A DNA stretch of 64,000 nt from Aquila chrysaetos chrysaetos (taxonomy: Eukaryota > Chordata > Aves > Accipitriformes > Accipitridae). The notes below the pieces were generated by a model. It searched no databases, had not been told where the DNA came from, and saw nothing but the letters and a program-made list of their open reading frames with translations. Where the stretch lies: assembly GCF_900496995.4 (NCBI RefSeq), contig NC_044030.1:76300017-76364016 (forward strand), written 5' to 3'. Each line of letters begins with the position of its first letter. The first letter of the stretch is position 1. Positions 38,301-51,590 of the stretch are shown one piece after another. The translations under genes were made by a program, and so were the position numbers.

Positions 38301-41300
38301 GCCCCTTCCGCTCCTTTGCCAGCATCGAGCTCTTCCACTTCCACATCCCTGAGGACACAGTCATCGCCGTCTGGAACCTCATCACCTTCAAGGAGCAGGG
38401 TGGCACCTTTGGGGACCAATGCCCAGACCGTAGCATCACCGTGTGAGTAAGCAGCCTGCTCTGTTTCCTTCCTGCCTGCCTCTGCCTGCCCCTGCTGCCC
38501 TCTGGCTGGACGTGCCCTGGAGCCTGCCTGCTCTTGGCCACTTCCTGCTTGCACGTGCACAGGTGCATATATGTATACGCGTGTACACATACAGAGGAGC
38601 ACTCATGCACGCACATGCGTATGTGGGTACACACATGTGCACAGATACACGTGCACCCATGCATATATGCACATACGTGCACACACATACACATGCATGC
38701 TCAGTCCCCATGACTGAACTTCCCAGGACAGTTGCAGGCTCCACTCTTTTGTGCACCTCATACATGAACAGTTTTGGTTGAACACCCACCCAGGGAAGCT
38801 CACAGCCTGCAGCAAGGTCCCAGCTTACAGATGGCTTCCCATGATGTCTCTGAGCTTTCTAATAGCACGGAGGACAGAACCCCACGTGTAAGGCATGCTG
38901 GCCCTCCCATGATGCCCAGCCTGCACCCTGCTAACTGCTGTCTCTCCTGCAGGTATTTCCGCTCAGGGGCTCCCTCCGTCATTAACCCGCTGCACACGCA
39001 CTTCCCCAAGGACACGGCTGTCCCTGGATCCTTTGCGCTGACCCTCACCTGGACCCTGCCCAACCGCACCACCGGGGTCTTCAACGTCACCAGCCCGCTG
39101 CCCGGGGATTGGTTCCTGGCTGCCCATCTGCCCAAAGATGAGGGCAAGATCTCTGTCAAGGTGAAGGGCTTGGGGGGACCGTGGGGTGGCAGGGCTCGCT
39201 GCAGGGCTCTGCCGGGGTCTGACTGTTCTGGTCTGGCAGTGCTGGGGGCAGGTGTCCCAACTGGGGACAGTGCCTCATGCTCCCTGCCCCGTACTGACTG
39301 TCCTGCTGGTGCAGGGGCTCTACGAGGAGTGCCAGTATCTCTTCCAGCCACAGCTCATCGTGCAGCGCCTGGTGAACATTGCCGTGCTGTACCCTGGTTA
39401 CGTCACTGAGCAGAGCATGGCCCCCCACAACCGCTCCTGCCTCTACAAGTGAGTGTGAGAGGGTCTCCTAAGGAGGGGGCATCCCCAGGGTGGGGAGCTG
39501 AGGGTGCCCCCTCCCTCTGGTTTGCATCCCCAGCCCCGTTGGTCCATGCTGAGGAGCAGGACCTGACACCGCTGTCCCGCAGGGTGTTTGTGCCCAGCTA
39601 CACATCACGAGTGCTGGTGGAGGTGCTGCGGTGCCGTGGGGTCGAGGGCTGCCCGCTCTGGCTGCGTGTGCGGGCCAAGGCTCCCCCCCTGCACAACTCC
39701 ACGGCGCTGGACTGCCGGGAGCATGCGCCCTGCCAGCTGGCACTGGACCTGCCCTTCTGGCAGCATTGGTACTACGTGCTGGTGGAGAAACACCCTGGGG
39801 TGCCAGGCGCCGTCTCCTTCCAGGTCACCGTGCAGCTCACAGGTGAGGGTGCATGGGGAGGTGTGGGTGGGGGGCATGGTCTTGACTCTGCCTGGGTGAC
39901 TGGTGGGGGAGTAAAGGATGCCCGCAGGATCTGGCCCCAGCTGGGCACAGGATTATACCCAGCTCTGCTGGGATGGAGACACTGGGAGTTGTTGGGGCTG
40001 GGTTGCAGATGGAGGTGAGCGGTGGGCAAGAAGGGGAGGTGGGAACTCAGAAGGGGTTGGATGAGCTGTGCAGAGCTCAGACTGACAGCTCTGCCCCACA
40101 GACTGCTCCCGACCCAGCCTGGCCCGGCCACCCTTCCTGCCCTCCAGCGCCTCCATGAATATGCCCCACTCCTTCGGCTCCGTGGGCGGGCTGGCACTGG
40201 GGGACAGCCCTCCGCCTGCCAGCCCCAACGGCACGAAGCACCCAGTCCCCATCTCCATCGCTTCACCCGCCGGCGAGCGGTGCTGGCCGGTCCGCCCCAC
40301 GCTGCGCAATGAGCTGGACACCTTCTCCGTCCACTTCTACATCTTCTTTGGGCCCAACGTGTCAGTGCCGCCTGACCGCCCTGCTGTCTTCGTCATCAAC
40401 CTCCTACCGGTGCTGGACAGTGGTGGGGTTCTCAACCTGGAGCTGCGGCTCAATGTGGTGAGGTGGCCACGCTGCGCCCGGGATGGGGCAGGGCAGCCCA
40501 GGGTGGGACAGGCTGGGACATGGGTGATGTCAAGGCTGCAGCAGGGCAAGGAGCAGTATTTGGGGCGCTCTTGGTTCACGGGCCACGGTTTGGGAGCTCT
40601 TGGGCGATGGAGCACAGATTAGAGTGCTCCAAGGGCAGGATGATGGCCTGGATCTGGAGTGTTCTTGGGTGATGGGCAGTGGGTTTGGGCACTGCTAGGT
40701 GGTGTGCCGTGATCTGGGTGCTGTCAGAGCAGGGGACATCCCTGGCACTGGTTTAGGGCCATCTCCTTCTCTGCCGTCAGAGCTCCCTGTGTGGCGAGAA
40801 CGTAACAGTGTTCGGGTGTCTGAACCACGAAGTCCCACTGACGTCCGGTGACAACGCGTCGGTCACCTGTGAGACGGGTAGGCTGGGCTATGCAAGTTCA
40901 CCCTGCCGTGGCTGTGGGGGTCGCACCCCGCAACGTGTCTGGCGAGAGGCTGGGTGGGAGATGGCAGAGACCGTGGGGGCATCTGGCCCTGGAGCCTGGC
41001 ACAGGGTGCTCTGTCCCTGTCCCAGCTCTGCTGAGGGGAAGGGGCTGCCCCTGCCCTGCTCACCCAGAGCTCTCCCGGCCCGCAGAGTCCCTGGCAGGCT
41101 TCCTGCTCTCCGTCAACGCCACGGCCAGCCTCAGCCGCCTGCGGATCCCCTACCCTCAGACAGGCAGCTGGTACCTGAGCCTGCGCTCGCTCTGTGCCAC
41201 GGAGCACGGGTAAGAGCCCCGACATGTCCCCTCCCTGTGCGCCCAGAGGGGATGTCCCCACCATGGCCTGCATCCATGTGTGCTGTGGGTCTGTGGGTGT

Positions 41301-44129
41301 GCCCAGCCCCTGCGCTGTGTGTCACCGCTCACGTGTGTGTATGTGGCTTGGTGGGCTGTGTGTCACCATGTGAGTGCCTGCGTGGGCACGGATGGCTCTA
41401 TCTTGTGCCTGCCTGACCATCTGTGGGTCCCTGTGGCTCTTCCCTCTGTCTCACGGTTAGGAAGCGCCTGTCAGCTTGCGAACGCCGTGCATCTGTTGGT
41501 GCCTGCCATCTCCGCCGCAGTGCCCATCTGTACCTGTGCCCGGGAGGGGACTGGGCTGTCACTGCGAGGACAGGGCTTGGCTGTGTGTATGAGGGGGCAG
41601 CTCTGATCAGGCTGCTGTGCCCCTGCTCTGCTCAGCATCTCCGGGGACCGGTCCTGTGTCTGTGGTTCTGCTCCTGGCTCACGTGTCTGCCTGAGAGCCC
41701 TGCGGAGGAGAGGGGCTGTTGTGTGCGTGTGTCTGTACATGCCAGAGTCCCTGTGGGGCTCTGTGCTGTGCAGATGGTGCTGTGTGCATGTTCAGTGCAT
41801 GCATGCAGGCAGCACTGGGTGTTTGGTGCATGCACGCGGACGGCGCTGCATGCACATTTGGTACATGCATGCAGACAGCACTGCTTGCATGTTTGGGTGC
41901 ACACATGCAGACAGCTCTGTGTGCACGTTCAGGTTTGTGGAAGCAGGCAGGGCTGTGCGTGTTCTGCCTGCACGTGTGTGCAGATTTGACTGTGCGAGCA
42001 CACGCAGGGACAGCAGACGCACGTGCAGGCGTGCCCAGTGCATGTGCACAGGCAGCGCCATTTGCATGTGTGTGCATGTTGGGGTGCCTGCGTGTGCGCA
42101 GGCAGAAGTTGGTGCGTGCTGTCGGGATGTGGGTCTGTCTGTTCTCCTGCATGCTGGGTCTGCCAAGGTGCTGGGTGTGCCCAGAGCCCTGTGCGTGGGC
42201 ATCACAGGGCCGTGGGGGTGCTATGCCTGCTCTGATTCCTCTGCTGCGTTTCTAGTTCACCCTGAGTTGCCAGCTGCAGTCGGTCCTTCCCCGACATAGC
42301 CACATGCAGGCATTGCAGGGCACAGTGTTTGCACAGCAAAATCCAAATGAAATAGGAGCCAGCTGAGTGTGTTGCTAAAGGCAAAGTGGGTCTAAGGGTG
42401 GCCGTGTTCATCCTGCTAACCCTGGCGCAGACAACTGTAGCACACAAGGTCCTTGGGGACCAGCTCTCAGCTGCCATACATAGCACCAAAGCAGCTCATT
42501 TCTGCGCTCGCCCAGTCCCTGGGTCTCCCATCACCTGCCGAGTCTGGGTGCGATGGGTGCCTCTGCTGGAGGCTGCTCAAGGGGCACAGGGTGAGGGCTG
42601 ACCCCCTGCTCCTGTGCCACAGGTTCGAGCCCTGCACCAACGTGACGGCCGAGGTGTACCTGCGCGCCTACCTCTCACCCTGCATCAACGACTGCGGCAT
42701 CTATGGCCAGTGCAAGCTGCTGCGCACCAACAACTACCTGTACGCCGCCTGCGAGTGCAAAGCTGGTGAGAGCTGTCCCGGGCACCCACGGTGCCCACTG
42801 CACCCAGGGACCCCCCCCGGGCATCCTCCCCTCCTCCCTAGGGGTTGTGCACCTCGTTAGTCCCCCCACATCAGCTCTCCACAGGGCCCTGGAAAGGGGC
42901 TTCCCTGCTCCCTCCCAGCCCCTGTGAGTGCTGCAGGGGTGACGGCGGCTCTCCCCGGCCACAGGCTGGAACGGCTGGGGCTGCACAGACAACGCCGAGG
43001 CTTTCTCCTACGGCTTCCAGCTTCTCTCCACGCTGCTGCTGTGCCTCAGCAATGTCATGTTTGTGCCTCCCGTGGCCATCGCCGTCCGCAGCCACTACCT
43101 CCTGGAAGCTGCCGTCTACATCTTCACCATGTTCTTCTCCACTGTGAGCATGGGGTGGGGGCAGCTGGGGGGGCAGGCGAGGGGCTGTGGCTGTGTGGGG
43201 TGGCTCTCACACCCTTTCCCCCTATCTCAGTTTTACCATGCCTGCGACCAGCCGGGCATCGTGGTGTTCTGCATCATGGAGTACGACGTGCTGCAGTTCT
43301 GTGACTTCCTGGGCTCCCTCATGTCTGTCTGGGTCACCGTCATTGCCATGGCCCGACTCCAGCCTGTAGTCAAGCAGGCAAGTGTGGGAATGGGGCATGT
43401 GGGGTGGGCACAGAGAGGACCTGTCCTGATGTGTGCCCTGCTGCCCCACAGGTCCTGTACCTGCTGGGGGCCATGCTGCTCTCCATGGCTCTGCAGATGG
43501 ACCGCCATGGGCTCTGGAACCTGCTGGGGCCCAGCCTCTTCGCCTTAGGGATCATGGCCATCGCCTGGGTAAGGAGATGCTGTCCCTGTCCTCTTATGTC
43601 CCCATCCTGGCTGCGCTCAGCACCCTGCCCAGCCATGTAGCCCCACTCCCCTGCCAGCATCTCCCCCCTGCTGCCTTCACCCTTCCCCATGAACCCCCCT
43701 CCCTGGCTCCTGGGGGATGTGGCACGGCAGCACGGGGGCCGTGCCCATCCCTGCTGGGGCTGCCTCTTCCAGTTCCCCCTTTCCCCACCGCAGACAGCTC
43801 GCACCATCCGGCGCCGCCACTGCTACCCACCGACCTGGAAGCGCTGGGCTTTCTACCTGTGCCCGGGGGCACTGATCGCGGCGGCTGCCGTGCTGCTGTA
43901 CGCCTTCGTGGAGACGGAGGAGAACTACTTCTACATCCACAGCATCTGGCACCTGCTCATCGCCGGCAGTGTCGGCTTCTTGCTGCCGCCCCGTGCCAAG
44001 CCCAGCAGGCGCCTGGGGCCGCTGCCCCGGCGCAAGGGCTGTGGGTACCAGCTCTGCGTCAACGAACAGGAGGAGCTGGGGCTTGTTGACCCAGCCGTGG
44101 CCTCCATCAACAGCATTTGTACCAGCTGA
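35306..44129 (+). CDS. TMEM8B: TMEM8B (NGX6-type) multi-pass membrane protein
   Basis: Cell-surface protein of the TMEM8/PGAP6 family. Thirteen exons: 35306-35519, 38253-38442, 38953-39160, 39315-39448, 39583-39842, 40102-40457, 40781-40877, 41086-41209, 42623-42765, 42965-43143, 43231-43377, 43452-43568 and 43794-44129. The total is 2505 nt (834 aa) and the frame closes. A leucine-rich signal sequence (LRLPLLLLPLLLLPPAA) ends exon 1. Extracellular blocks include GLFVTDYFTRTPRKLSPFRS, an EGF-like cysteine pattern (CINDCGIYGQCKLL to CECKAGWNGWGC) and then six or seven hydrophobic spans (FQLLSTLLLCLSNVMF, VLYLLGAMLLSMALQMD and others). An internal MNMPHSFGS at 40155 matches the start of the short human isoform and would give 481 aa. 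The distal ATG at 35306 is the first in frame; the true start is uncertain because it leaves a long basic N-terminus before the signal. HINT2-TMEM8B proximity agrees with human 9p13. Confidence 0.94.
35540..36190. repeat. Degenerate GTGCG/GTGGGGC repeat in TMEM8B intron 1
   Basis: About 650 bp of diverged units of 25-40 bp built from GCGTGTGC and GTGGGGC elements, just after the first coding exon. Confidence 0.7.
36541..36613. repeat. Tandem duplication of ~35 bp in TMEM8B intron 1
   Basis: Two adjacent near-perfect copies of GGCCGCGGGAGCTGTCCGCG followed by GTGCTRACCGCC. They differ at one base. Confidence 0.85.
38565..38700. repeat. CA/CATG-rich simple repeat in TMEM8B intron 2
   Basis: Alternating ACACATGC and GCATATGT-type runs. 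Similar sequence (about 37140-37200 and 37560-37670) occurs in intron 1. Confidence 0.7.
41780..41940. repeat. ~38-bp tandem repeat in TMEM8B intron
   Basis: About four diverged copies of a unit containing GGTGCATGCATGCAGACAGC followed by ACTG. They lie in the 1.4-kb intron between exons 8 and 9. Confidence 0.75.
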
Positions 44130-45455
44130 TGCCAACGGCAGCCCGGACTCCTCTGGCACAGACAGCAGCCCCGCGGGGCCCCGGCACCAGCTCTCTTTGC
44201 CAGCCACCCATCCCTGGGAGCAGCAGGACTCCTCTGGGCAGGCACAGAGCCACCCGTGCCCCCCTGTTCTTGCAATTACAGCCTGGTTGAACTTGTCTCC
44301 AGGAGTTGCTGCAGCTCAGTCCGGTGCAGAGCTGGGGGGCTTGAGGCTCCGCTGGGGACATGCTCCTCTCTTTGCTGGGCCATGGAGGTACCCAGGGGAC
44401 ATGGCTGGGGGCGCAGCAGGGAACAGCAGTGGTCTCTGGCTCTCACTCAGGGGTCTGCAGCAAGAGCTGCTACTCTGCGGTGGGCTGCTCTGGGGCTGAC
44501 GCAGCTCTGGCATAGAGCAAGGTGGCCGGCAAGAGGTGGGGGGCCAGGGGCTGCAGTCTTTCCGCTCGCTGCAGGGCACGCTGCAGAGCTGGGATGACTT
44601 TGCGGTGGCACTGTGCTCTCACAGGATGGCTGTAATGCCTGACCCATGGGCAGCTGTGCTGTGCCAGGGCAGCTGGGGTCCCCTCCAAGCCGGCAGGACC
44701 GCGGGGAGCCCATAGCCCTGGGGTAGCTGCCACTGGGTAGTGGTGCTGGTGCTGCCTGCTGTGGCGATGCACAGGTCTGAGAGCACACTGCCTGCAAGGG
44801 TCACATCCTCAGGACCCCAGAGCCCATTTGTGTCACCCTGCTGCCTGGAGCAGCCCCCCCTCATCATCCAACACGTGGGTCCATCCACCATGGAACAGTA
44901 ACCCTGTGTCCCTCTTGTTGCCACCAGCCATGAGCAGCTGCTATGTCTCTGCAGGGCACTGAGTATCAGTGGGAGGGGGCATTGCATAGACTGTAACCCC
45001 CCTTCTGGTTGGGACAACGCTGTCTCAGCCCCTGCCCTGTGGTCAGACCCACAGGCTCAGCACCCGCTGGAGCCAGTGATGACCATGGTGTGGTGGCAAA
45101 CACCTGCACAGGGTATTTCCACCCTGCTCCTGCAGCTCAGAGAGGGCAAGATGGGCCAGAGAGGAGTGGGGAAAACCCACTGCCCCTTCTTACCCCTCTG
45201 GGGACTGCTCCAACCCCCTGGGCTCTTTCCAACTCCACAGGGGTCTTCAGGGGTGAGTCTCCAGGCAAAGCTCTGCACCCAAGCAGTCACATCCTGGCTC
45301 AGCAGGGCCCACATGCCAGCAGCCCCCTCCCCATACCCCGGGGACAAAGCCCGGCACAGGGAGATTTGCTGGATGCCTAACAGGATTAGCAACTGTGGGC
45401 GGGCAGGCAGCTATGTAATAGGATTGCAATCTAATTAAACCTGCTGCTTGGGAGC
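44130..45455 (+). other. Probable TMEM8B 3'UTR
   Basis: Sequence after the TMEM8B stop without coding features. The first reasonable polyadenylation signal is ATTAAA at 45434-45439, giving a 3'UTR of about 1.3 kb. The end point is a guess. Confidence 0.4.
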
Positions 45456-48400
45456 TGGGCCCCAGCTGGCTGGAGCAGGGTGGGCTTGGTGGGCTCTGAG
45501 TGTGGCTGGAGGGGGTGGCGGGGATGAGGTGAACAGAGCAGGAGAGGTTTGCTGGCGAGGGCCACAGTGGCAGTGGTAGGTTGGGGGCTTTGCTGCCTGC
45601 ATCTCTGGACCTTGCGGGGGGTCATGGCCGTGGAGAGCCAGCCTGGTGTGGGGGTGTGCTGGGCAGCCCGGGGTGGCTGGGCAGGAGCCCCAGTCACTCT
45701 GCAAGGGGGCTGGGGGACCTGCACCTGCCACCCTCCTTTCCCCCAAGAGCTCACCCTCCAGCCCTTTCTCTGCCACACAAAATGCCCTGTCTGGTCCAGC
45801 CAGGCAGCTGATTAAGGATTAATTTTTTAATTAAAAATATTCCTCACTTCACCAAGTCCAATTGCATCCCCCTGGTCCTAGCAGCCCCCAAGAGAATGAG
45901 GAGCTCAGCTTTAGCTTTTACATCAGCAACACACTGGAGTGCGGTGCACACCGAGCACAGGGCTCATGCCACCCCAGTGTGCGCACCAGCCCAGCGAGTG
46001 GTCCTGCACAAATGCACCCCAATTTCATGGAGGTGTCAGTGCTCCACACAGCATCCTTACCTGACCCTCAGCTCCAGCTCACTGCTGTAGGGCTGAAGTG
46101 CAAACCCACTGCTTGCCAAGTTTGTGTAGACCCTACAATAACAGAGCCTAGCGAGCATGTAGTGGGATGTGCATTCCCCTTGCAAGCAGGTACGCAGCCC
46201 CTGGCCTGCCCCATGGCAGAAAGCATGGGCTGGCAGATGCAAGTCTGGACACTTGAGGGGACCTGGCAGAGGCAGGCAGGGTTTTTAGCCGGCAGAACTG
46301 CCTAGGGAAGCCCGGAGGAGCCACGCACCAGCTCTGCTGGACTTCGCTTCTCTGGGCTGCCAGGGCGGCTCAGCACTCCCTCTCGGGACTGCATTTTTCA
46401 TCTCAAGGACAGGCCAAGTGGCCGACCACGCTGCCGGGGAGAGAGCTTAGCCAAGAAGCACTGGAGGGGATCCAGGGACTCTATCTAGCCCAGCTTGTCT
46501 CCCGGGGCCCATAGGCTGCCTGCTGAGAGCTGGGAATCTCCCTCTCCACTTCACCCCCCCAGCCCCAGTGAGGCAGAAACCCATCCCCCTGCCCAGGAGG
46601 CTGGCACAGCTTGGGGGGCATTGTGGTGCAGTGCAAGTACAGGACATGCTGTCTTGCAGGACTGAAAGGTTTTTGCTCAGTGCTCCCAGCACCAAGCATC
46701 AAGAAACCACTTTCTCCTGTGGGACATCTGGCACAGGGTGTGTGGCACTGTCTCTCCCACCAAGCCTGACTGGGAGTGTGCTGGGACACCCTGTGCGAGA
46801 ATCTGCATCCCCTCAGCCACCTTCCCTTTGTTGCAGGGTCAGGACCACTGGCCTGTCCATCCCTATGGGGCTGGGTGAGCTTTGCCGGCGTGCTCCCTAC
46901 AGTCTCCAGCCTCAGCCCCATGGGGATGCGTCTGGGGACAAGGCTGGACTCTGCCTTCCCCCCTGCTCAGAGAGTTGGGGTCTCTGTGACTCCCACCCTC
47001 TGCAGTGTAAACAGTCTTCCTGATGCTCCATCCCTGCCTCTGCCTGGCACAGCAACAGCATAACCATGGAAACAGTGTCCCTATAACAACCAGGTACATC
47101 TGACATCCCCATGGCAACCAACTCCCCTAATAGCCAGTGATGGGCTTTGCTTCCTCAGTGCTGGGGAGGGCTGGGGGGGATTCGAGCCTCACCAGGGCAG
47201 GTGGCTGCAGGGATGTGGGGACAGACAGAGCTGGGAAGGGCTTTGGTTGGGTGCCTGGGGCAGCACAAGCCTTCATGGCCTCTCTCCTGCTAGGGAGGCT
47301 GCAGGGGACACAGGTGATGTAGGAGAAGGAGGTGGCCCTGGAGGCAGCATCACACTGTCTCAGCCTCCTGCATCCCAGCCCCATCCTGCCTGCTGGGCTG
47401 TCAGTGCCATCAGGTTGGCATTCCATGCTCTGTCACATGCTCCCTGGAAGTGTGCATCCCAAAGGCCTGGACAATGCTTCCGCCCACCCCTAACTCCCAC
47501 TACAGGGCTGCTGGGCCCTCCTGCCATTGCCCACCCACGTTTTCTGGGCCAGACTCACCAGACAGCAGCCCTGACACAGTCTGTCATTGCAGACAGCATT
47601 TGCATGCCATGCAACTTTAATGTGTCAGGCCTGAATTATTGAGCCCTGCAGCAGGCTGTGTGCATGCAGGCAGGACCCACCATCCCTCCTCCTCTCCCTG
47701 CCCACGTGTGCCCAAGTGGGCCGCAGCGGGTGGAGGCCAGCAAGAGATCCCAGCCTTTGGGGTCTCTCTGGGTGCAGGAGGGTGCTGTGCCCCTTGCTAG
47801 TCCTGGGGCCTGCGAGGTGTGGGTGGCAGGGTGGCTGTGGGTGCCACCAGCTTGGTCGCCTGGGTGTTGGTGGTCCCCAAGCATGGCATTATCTCTGCAG
47901 GGTGCAGGGACATGTGTGTAGGGAGGGATGTGCAACCCTGCTCTGTCCGCACCTCTACATTTTCTCCCTGCATCCTCATGAAACCCCATGGCCAGAGGCA
48001 GCAGATCCCCCACTGCTGCCCTGGGAGGTCCTTGCCCCCCTCCTGCTTGCTGTGCTGCCAGGCCCCAGCGAGACAAAGCCTTTCCACCACAGTCAACGTA
48101 AATCCCACCATGGGTGCAGGCAGAGCTTGCTCTCTGGCTGGGCACGGCTGTCACCATGCTGCTCTGGGGATGATGAAAGGCTGGGAGAATGGCCTGGCTG
48201 CTCTCTTCTTTTGCAATTTGCCCAGTGCACCCTGCAGCCACTTGATGATTTTCTCATCAAAGTAGCAAGCCTCGACCGCCCTCCCTGCACAGACCCATCC
48301 ATCACCCATTGTTGGCACCACCGTGCAGATCATAGGCACTGGAGCCGCCTGCCCTGCTGTCCCTCAGCCCCACAGACAGCGGCCCCGCCATGGCCAGCCT

Positions 48401-51400
48401 GGGGGGAGCAGCTCTGACCATGCAAAGGGACCCCGTTTCCCCTGGAGCAACCCACGCACAGCCTGCTTGCTCACCCTTCCTTCTTCCCCATCCTCTAGCC
48501 CTGTGTTTCACCCTCCCTGCTGCCATCCCCAGCCCTCATCCCATGTCAGGGACCCGTCAAAGCTTCATCCCCGGTCTGCAGGGTGCTGGGTGAGGGCCAG
48601 ATGGGAGCCAGGCACCTGCAAGCAGGAGATACAGCTACAGATGGAGCAAGCCCAGCACCAGTGCATGCTCCTGCATTGCTCCTGCCAAGGGGCATCTCTC
48701 CAGGTCCCTTCTCCAGGGCAGCACCATGTCATGGGTACCTGTCCCGTGCAATTGGGACAGAGCTGAGCATGACAAAGCCAGCCCAGAGCAGGGACAAGGG
48801 GCTCAGAGATGGACCTGGGGCCAGGATTGCCCCAGCAGCACCCTGTGCCACAACACCTGGAGGTGTGAGAAAGCAGCAGCGTGGCAGGGCAGGCCCAGTT
48901 TTTGTGAGAGTGTGGTTGCAGGGACCATGGACATGAGGGACAAATGGTTTAGCTGTACCCACAGGGTACAGCATCACAGGGGGACTGTGTCAAGGGACAA
49001 ACAGCAGCTCTCAGAGTTGCATGGCCAGAGGGGAGCAATGGACAGGGAATGGAGACACTGTGACATGGGAGAACAGGCATATGTGGTGGTGATGCAAAGC
49101 ACCACAATTTTTAGCTGCTGGTAACTGAGTTTCTTGGAGACACTGGTGGGGGAACCCGTGGCGGGGGGGCAGACTCAGGACTTTATCCCTGGCAATTGAG
49201 AAGAGGACTGTTGAAGAGCTGCTCTGCCGAGCGGAAAAGCCACTTGAGTCATGCTTAACTTCATCAAGGGAACTGCATAGAAATCAGGGAGCTTGCTAAA
49301 AGAAATTAATAGAGCAGCCAGGAGGGCAGAGCGCGTGCAGACAGCATGAGAATTGCTCAGAGCAGTATGCTGGAGACTTCCAGTAAATGAATGTGTCCTT
49401 TAAAGAGATTTGCAGGGCCAGCGTGGCTGAGGAGTGGAGCAGAGTGGGCGAATGGGTGGGAAAGGTCATTCCTCAAGGAGGGGACCTGTTTCAAAATGAA
49501 GACCAGGGGAAAGGGGATGAAGTTACATGGAAAACCAGAGCAAAACAACACCCAAAAAGGCTTTGAGGAAGACCTTGGCAACAGCATAAAATTGCAAATA
49601 ATTTTGCAATGCCAACTTTGAGGCGTTGCTGTAGCAATGAAACTTTGGGGGTCTCCAGGGGTGCACCAGAGTGCTGCAACCTGGACCTGCCTCCTTTGAA
49701 TGAATCTTGGGGTAGGAAATGCATGTCCTGCAAGCTTTTGCCTTTTGTGGTAGGACAAGAAAGTCAAGTGTTTCTAGCCCTGGAGCAGACATCCAGGGCC
49801 CATGTATCAACACAGAGGGATGCGGCTGGAGGAGCAGCCTCAGTGCGTCGCAGCCAGCAAGCAGGAGAAGGATCTCCCGCAGGCTGTGGTTGCAAGAACA
49901 AAGTCTACAAGTACAAACTGCAGCTGCACTCGCTGTCAAGTGGTAGGAAATTAAGGCAGTTACTCTCGTGAGAAATCAGCCTCGCACCAACAGAAATCAA
50001 ACTGTTACACCAAATGCAATCCTGGATAAATTTATCTTAAGAAGCAAGCCTGCAGAGGAAGATAAAACCATGTTAGTGGAGGCTGAGAACATTTTCCATG
50101 GGATGCAAAGCCACTGTTCCCTTTATGGCTTGCAGATTAAAGTTTTCTCATAAAAATGATTCCCCCCCCCCCCCCCCCTTCAAATACCACCACTAAAATT
50201 TCCCTGGAGAGAACCAACTGCTAAGCAATATGTTGTTATGTATGAACAGTGCTCTCAATGGAAGCGGTATTAAAGAAATCACATTGAATATTCCTGTTGG
50301 AGTGTGAGTGGTGCCTAAACTGAGGGGAATATTACAGTTTATTCTTACTTTATATAAAGATGCTTCACCACCTCCAGGGCTAAAACCCAGGGCTCCACAT
50401 TTTGAGGAGGAGAATTTTGGCTAAAATTAAATGGACTTGGAACAAGTGCAATCCAGAGCTTCCTGGCTCAGCAGGAGGGGAGGTAAGTCCCGGTGGGCTC
50501 CCAAGGAGCTTTGCCCCAGGGCTCGCCTGCAGTCAGCAAATTTCCTGCCAGCACAGCTACAAATCCCAGACAAGCCCATGAGGATTGTTGTTCTAATTAA
50601 CTAATGAAGGCATCTCCTGTGGGCAAGATGGATAATCTGAGCTGGAGGCTTCCTCCCTGTTTGGGAGGGACGGGACCTGGTGAAACACCCAGCTTCTCTC
50701 AAGGGACCCCATAAGCATTAGTACACCCCAAGGATCAGGGTGCAGTCCCTGCTATGGGGAGGTGCGAAGTCCTCCCAGACACTGAGCATCTCCTTGCAGC
50801 CTGCCTTCAACTGAAATTCAATCTCAGACCCCAGGTGTGCTCCGGTTCAGGGCTGCCTTCAAAAACCCACCTGCCCTCATCCTCCAAAGGCAGCTTGGCT
50901 GCTCTCATTCCTGAGCCTTCACTTCTGTCTCATCCTGTCTGCTGCAACAGGGAGTTTTTTTTCAGGCAAATCACATGAGAAAAATCAACGTCTGATGAAG
51001 GTGAAGTCTGTGCAGGATCTCCCTGAGCCACACTGGAGCAGGACGCTCACAGTCCCTGGGCAACCAGACAACAGCATTGAAATCCTTCTGAGATCTGCTT
51101 CTGCTTTCACCTCCATTTCCAGCCTGGAGAAGGCCTTGCACGCGTCCAAAGGAGCCCGCCTTCCTCTCCCCAGGCTTGCCCGGTGTTCTCCTGTCCAGTC
51201 CTGCAAGTGCGGGCACATTGCCTTTATCTGGAGCGGGAGGGATCTCACCAGGCACAGGGATTTTTTCAGATGGACTCCCCCAGGAACGGGAGATGGCTTT
51301 GGCTATTTCAGACCCTTCCCCACCCACATCCCCTCAGTGCCAGCCCCAGTTCACCTTGCTGAAACCCCCTGGTGCCTGCGGCGGGGTGCACCTCAAGCCG

Positions 51401-51590
51401 TGCTGCATGGAGCAGGGCAGGGAGCAGAAGGTGCAGGGTGAGTGCCACAGCGTGCCCCTGGCAGGACACCCCCATGCCTGCCCAGCAGCCCACTCCACGC
51501 ACCCCTGCACCGGCGGGAGGCGGAGGAGGTGAAGCAGACCCCGGGGGGGGGGGGGGGGGCTCACCCCGTTTGCACTGAGGGGGCGACTTT
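45456..51590. other. Intergenic, no gene recognised
   Basis: Six kilobases of moderately GC-rich sequence. Open frames are short and unlike any family I know. A poly-C run lies near 50162-50178. The region from about 49.1 to 50.5 kb is more AT-rich than its surroundings, but no repeat family was recognised there. Confidence 0.6.

Noticed and set aside
45800-50300. Further genes in the 44-51 kb interval
   Set aside because: Open frames are short, lack domain patterns and have no consistent splice-linked extension.
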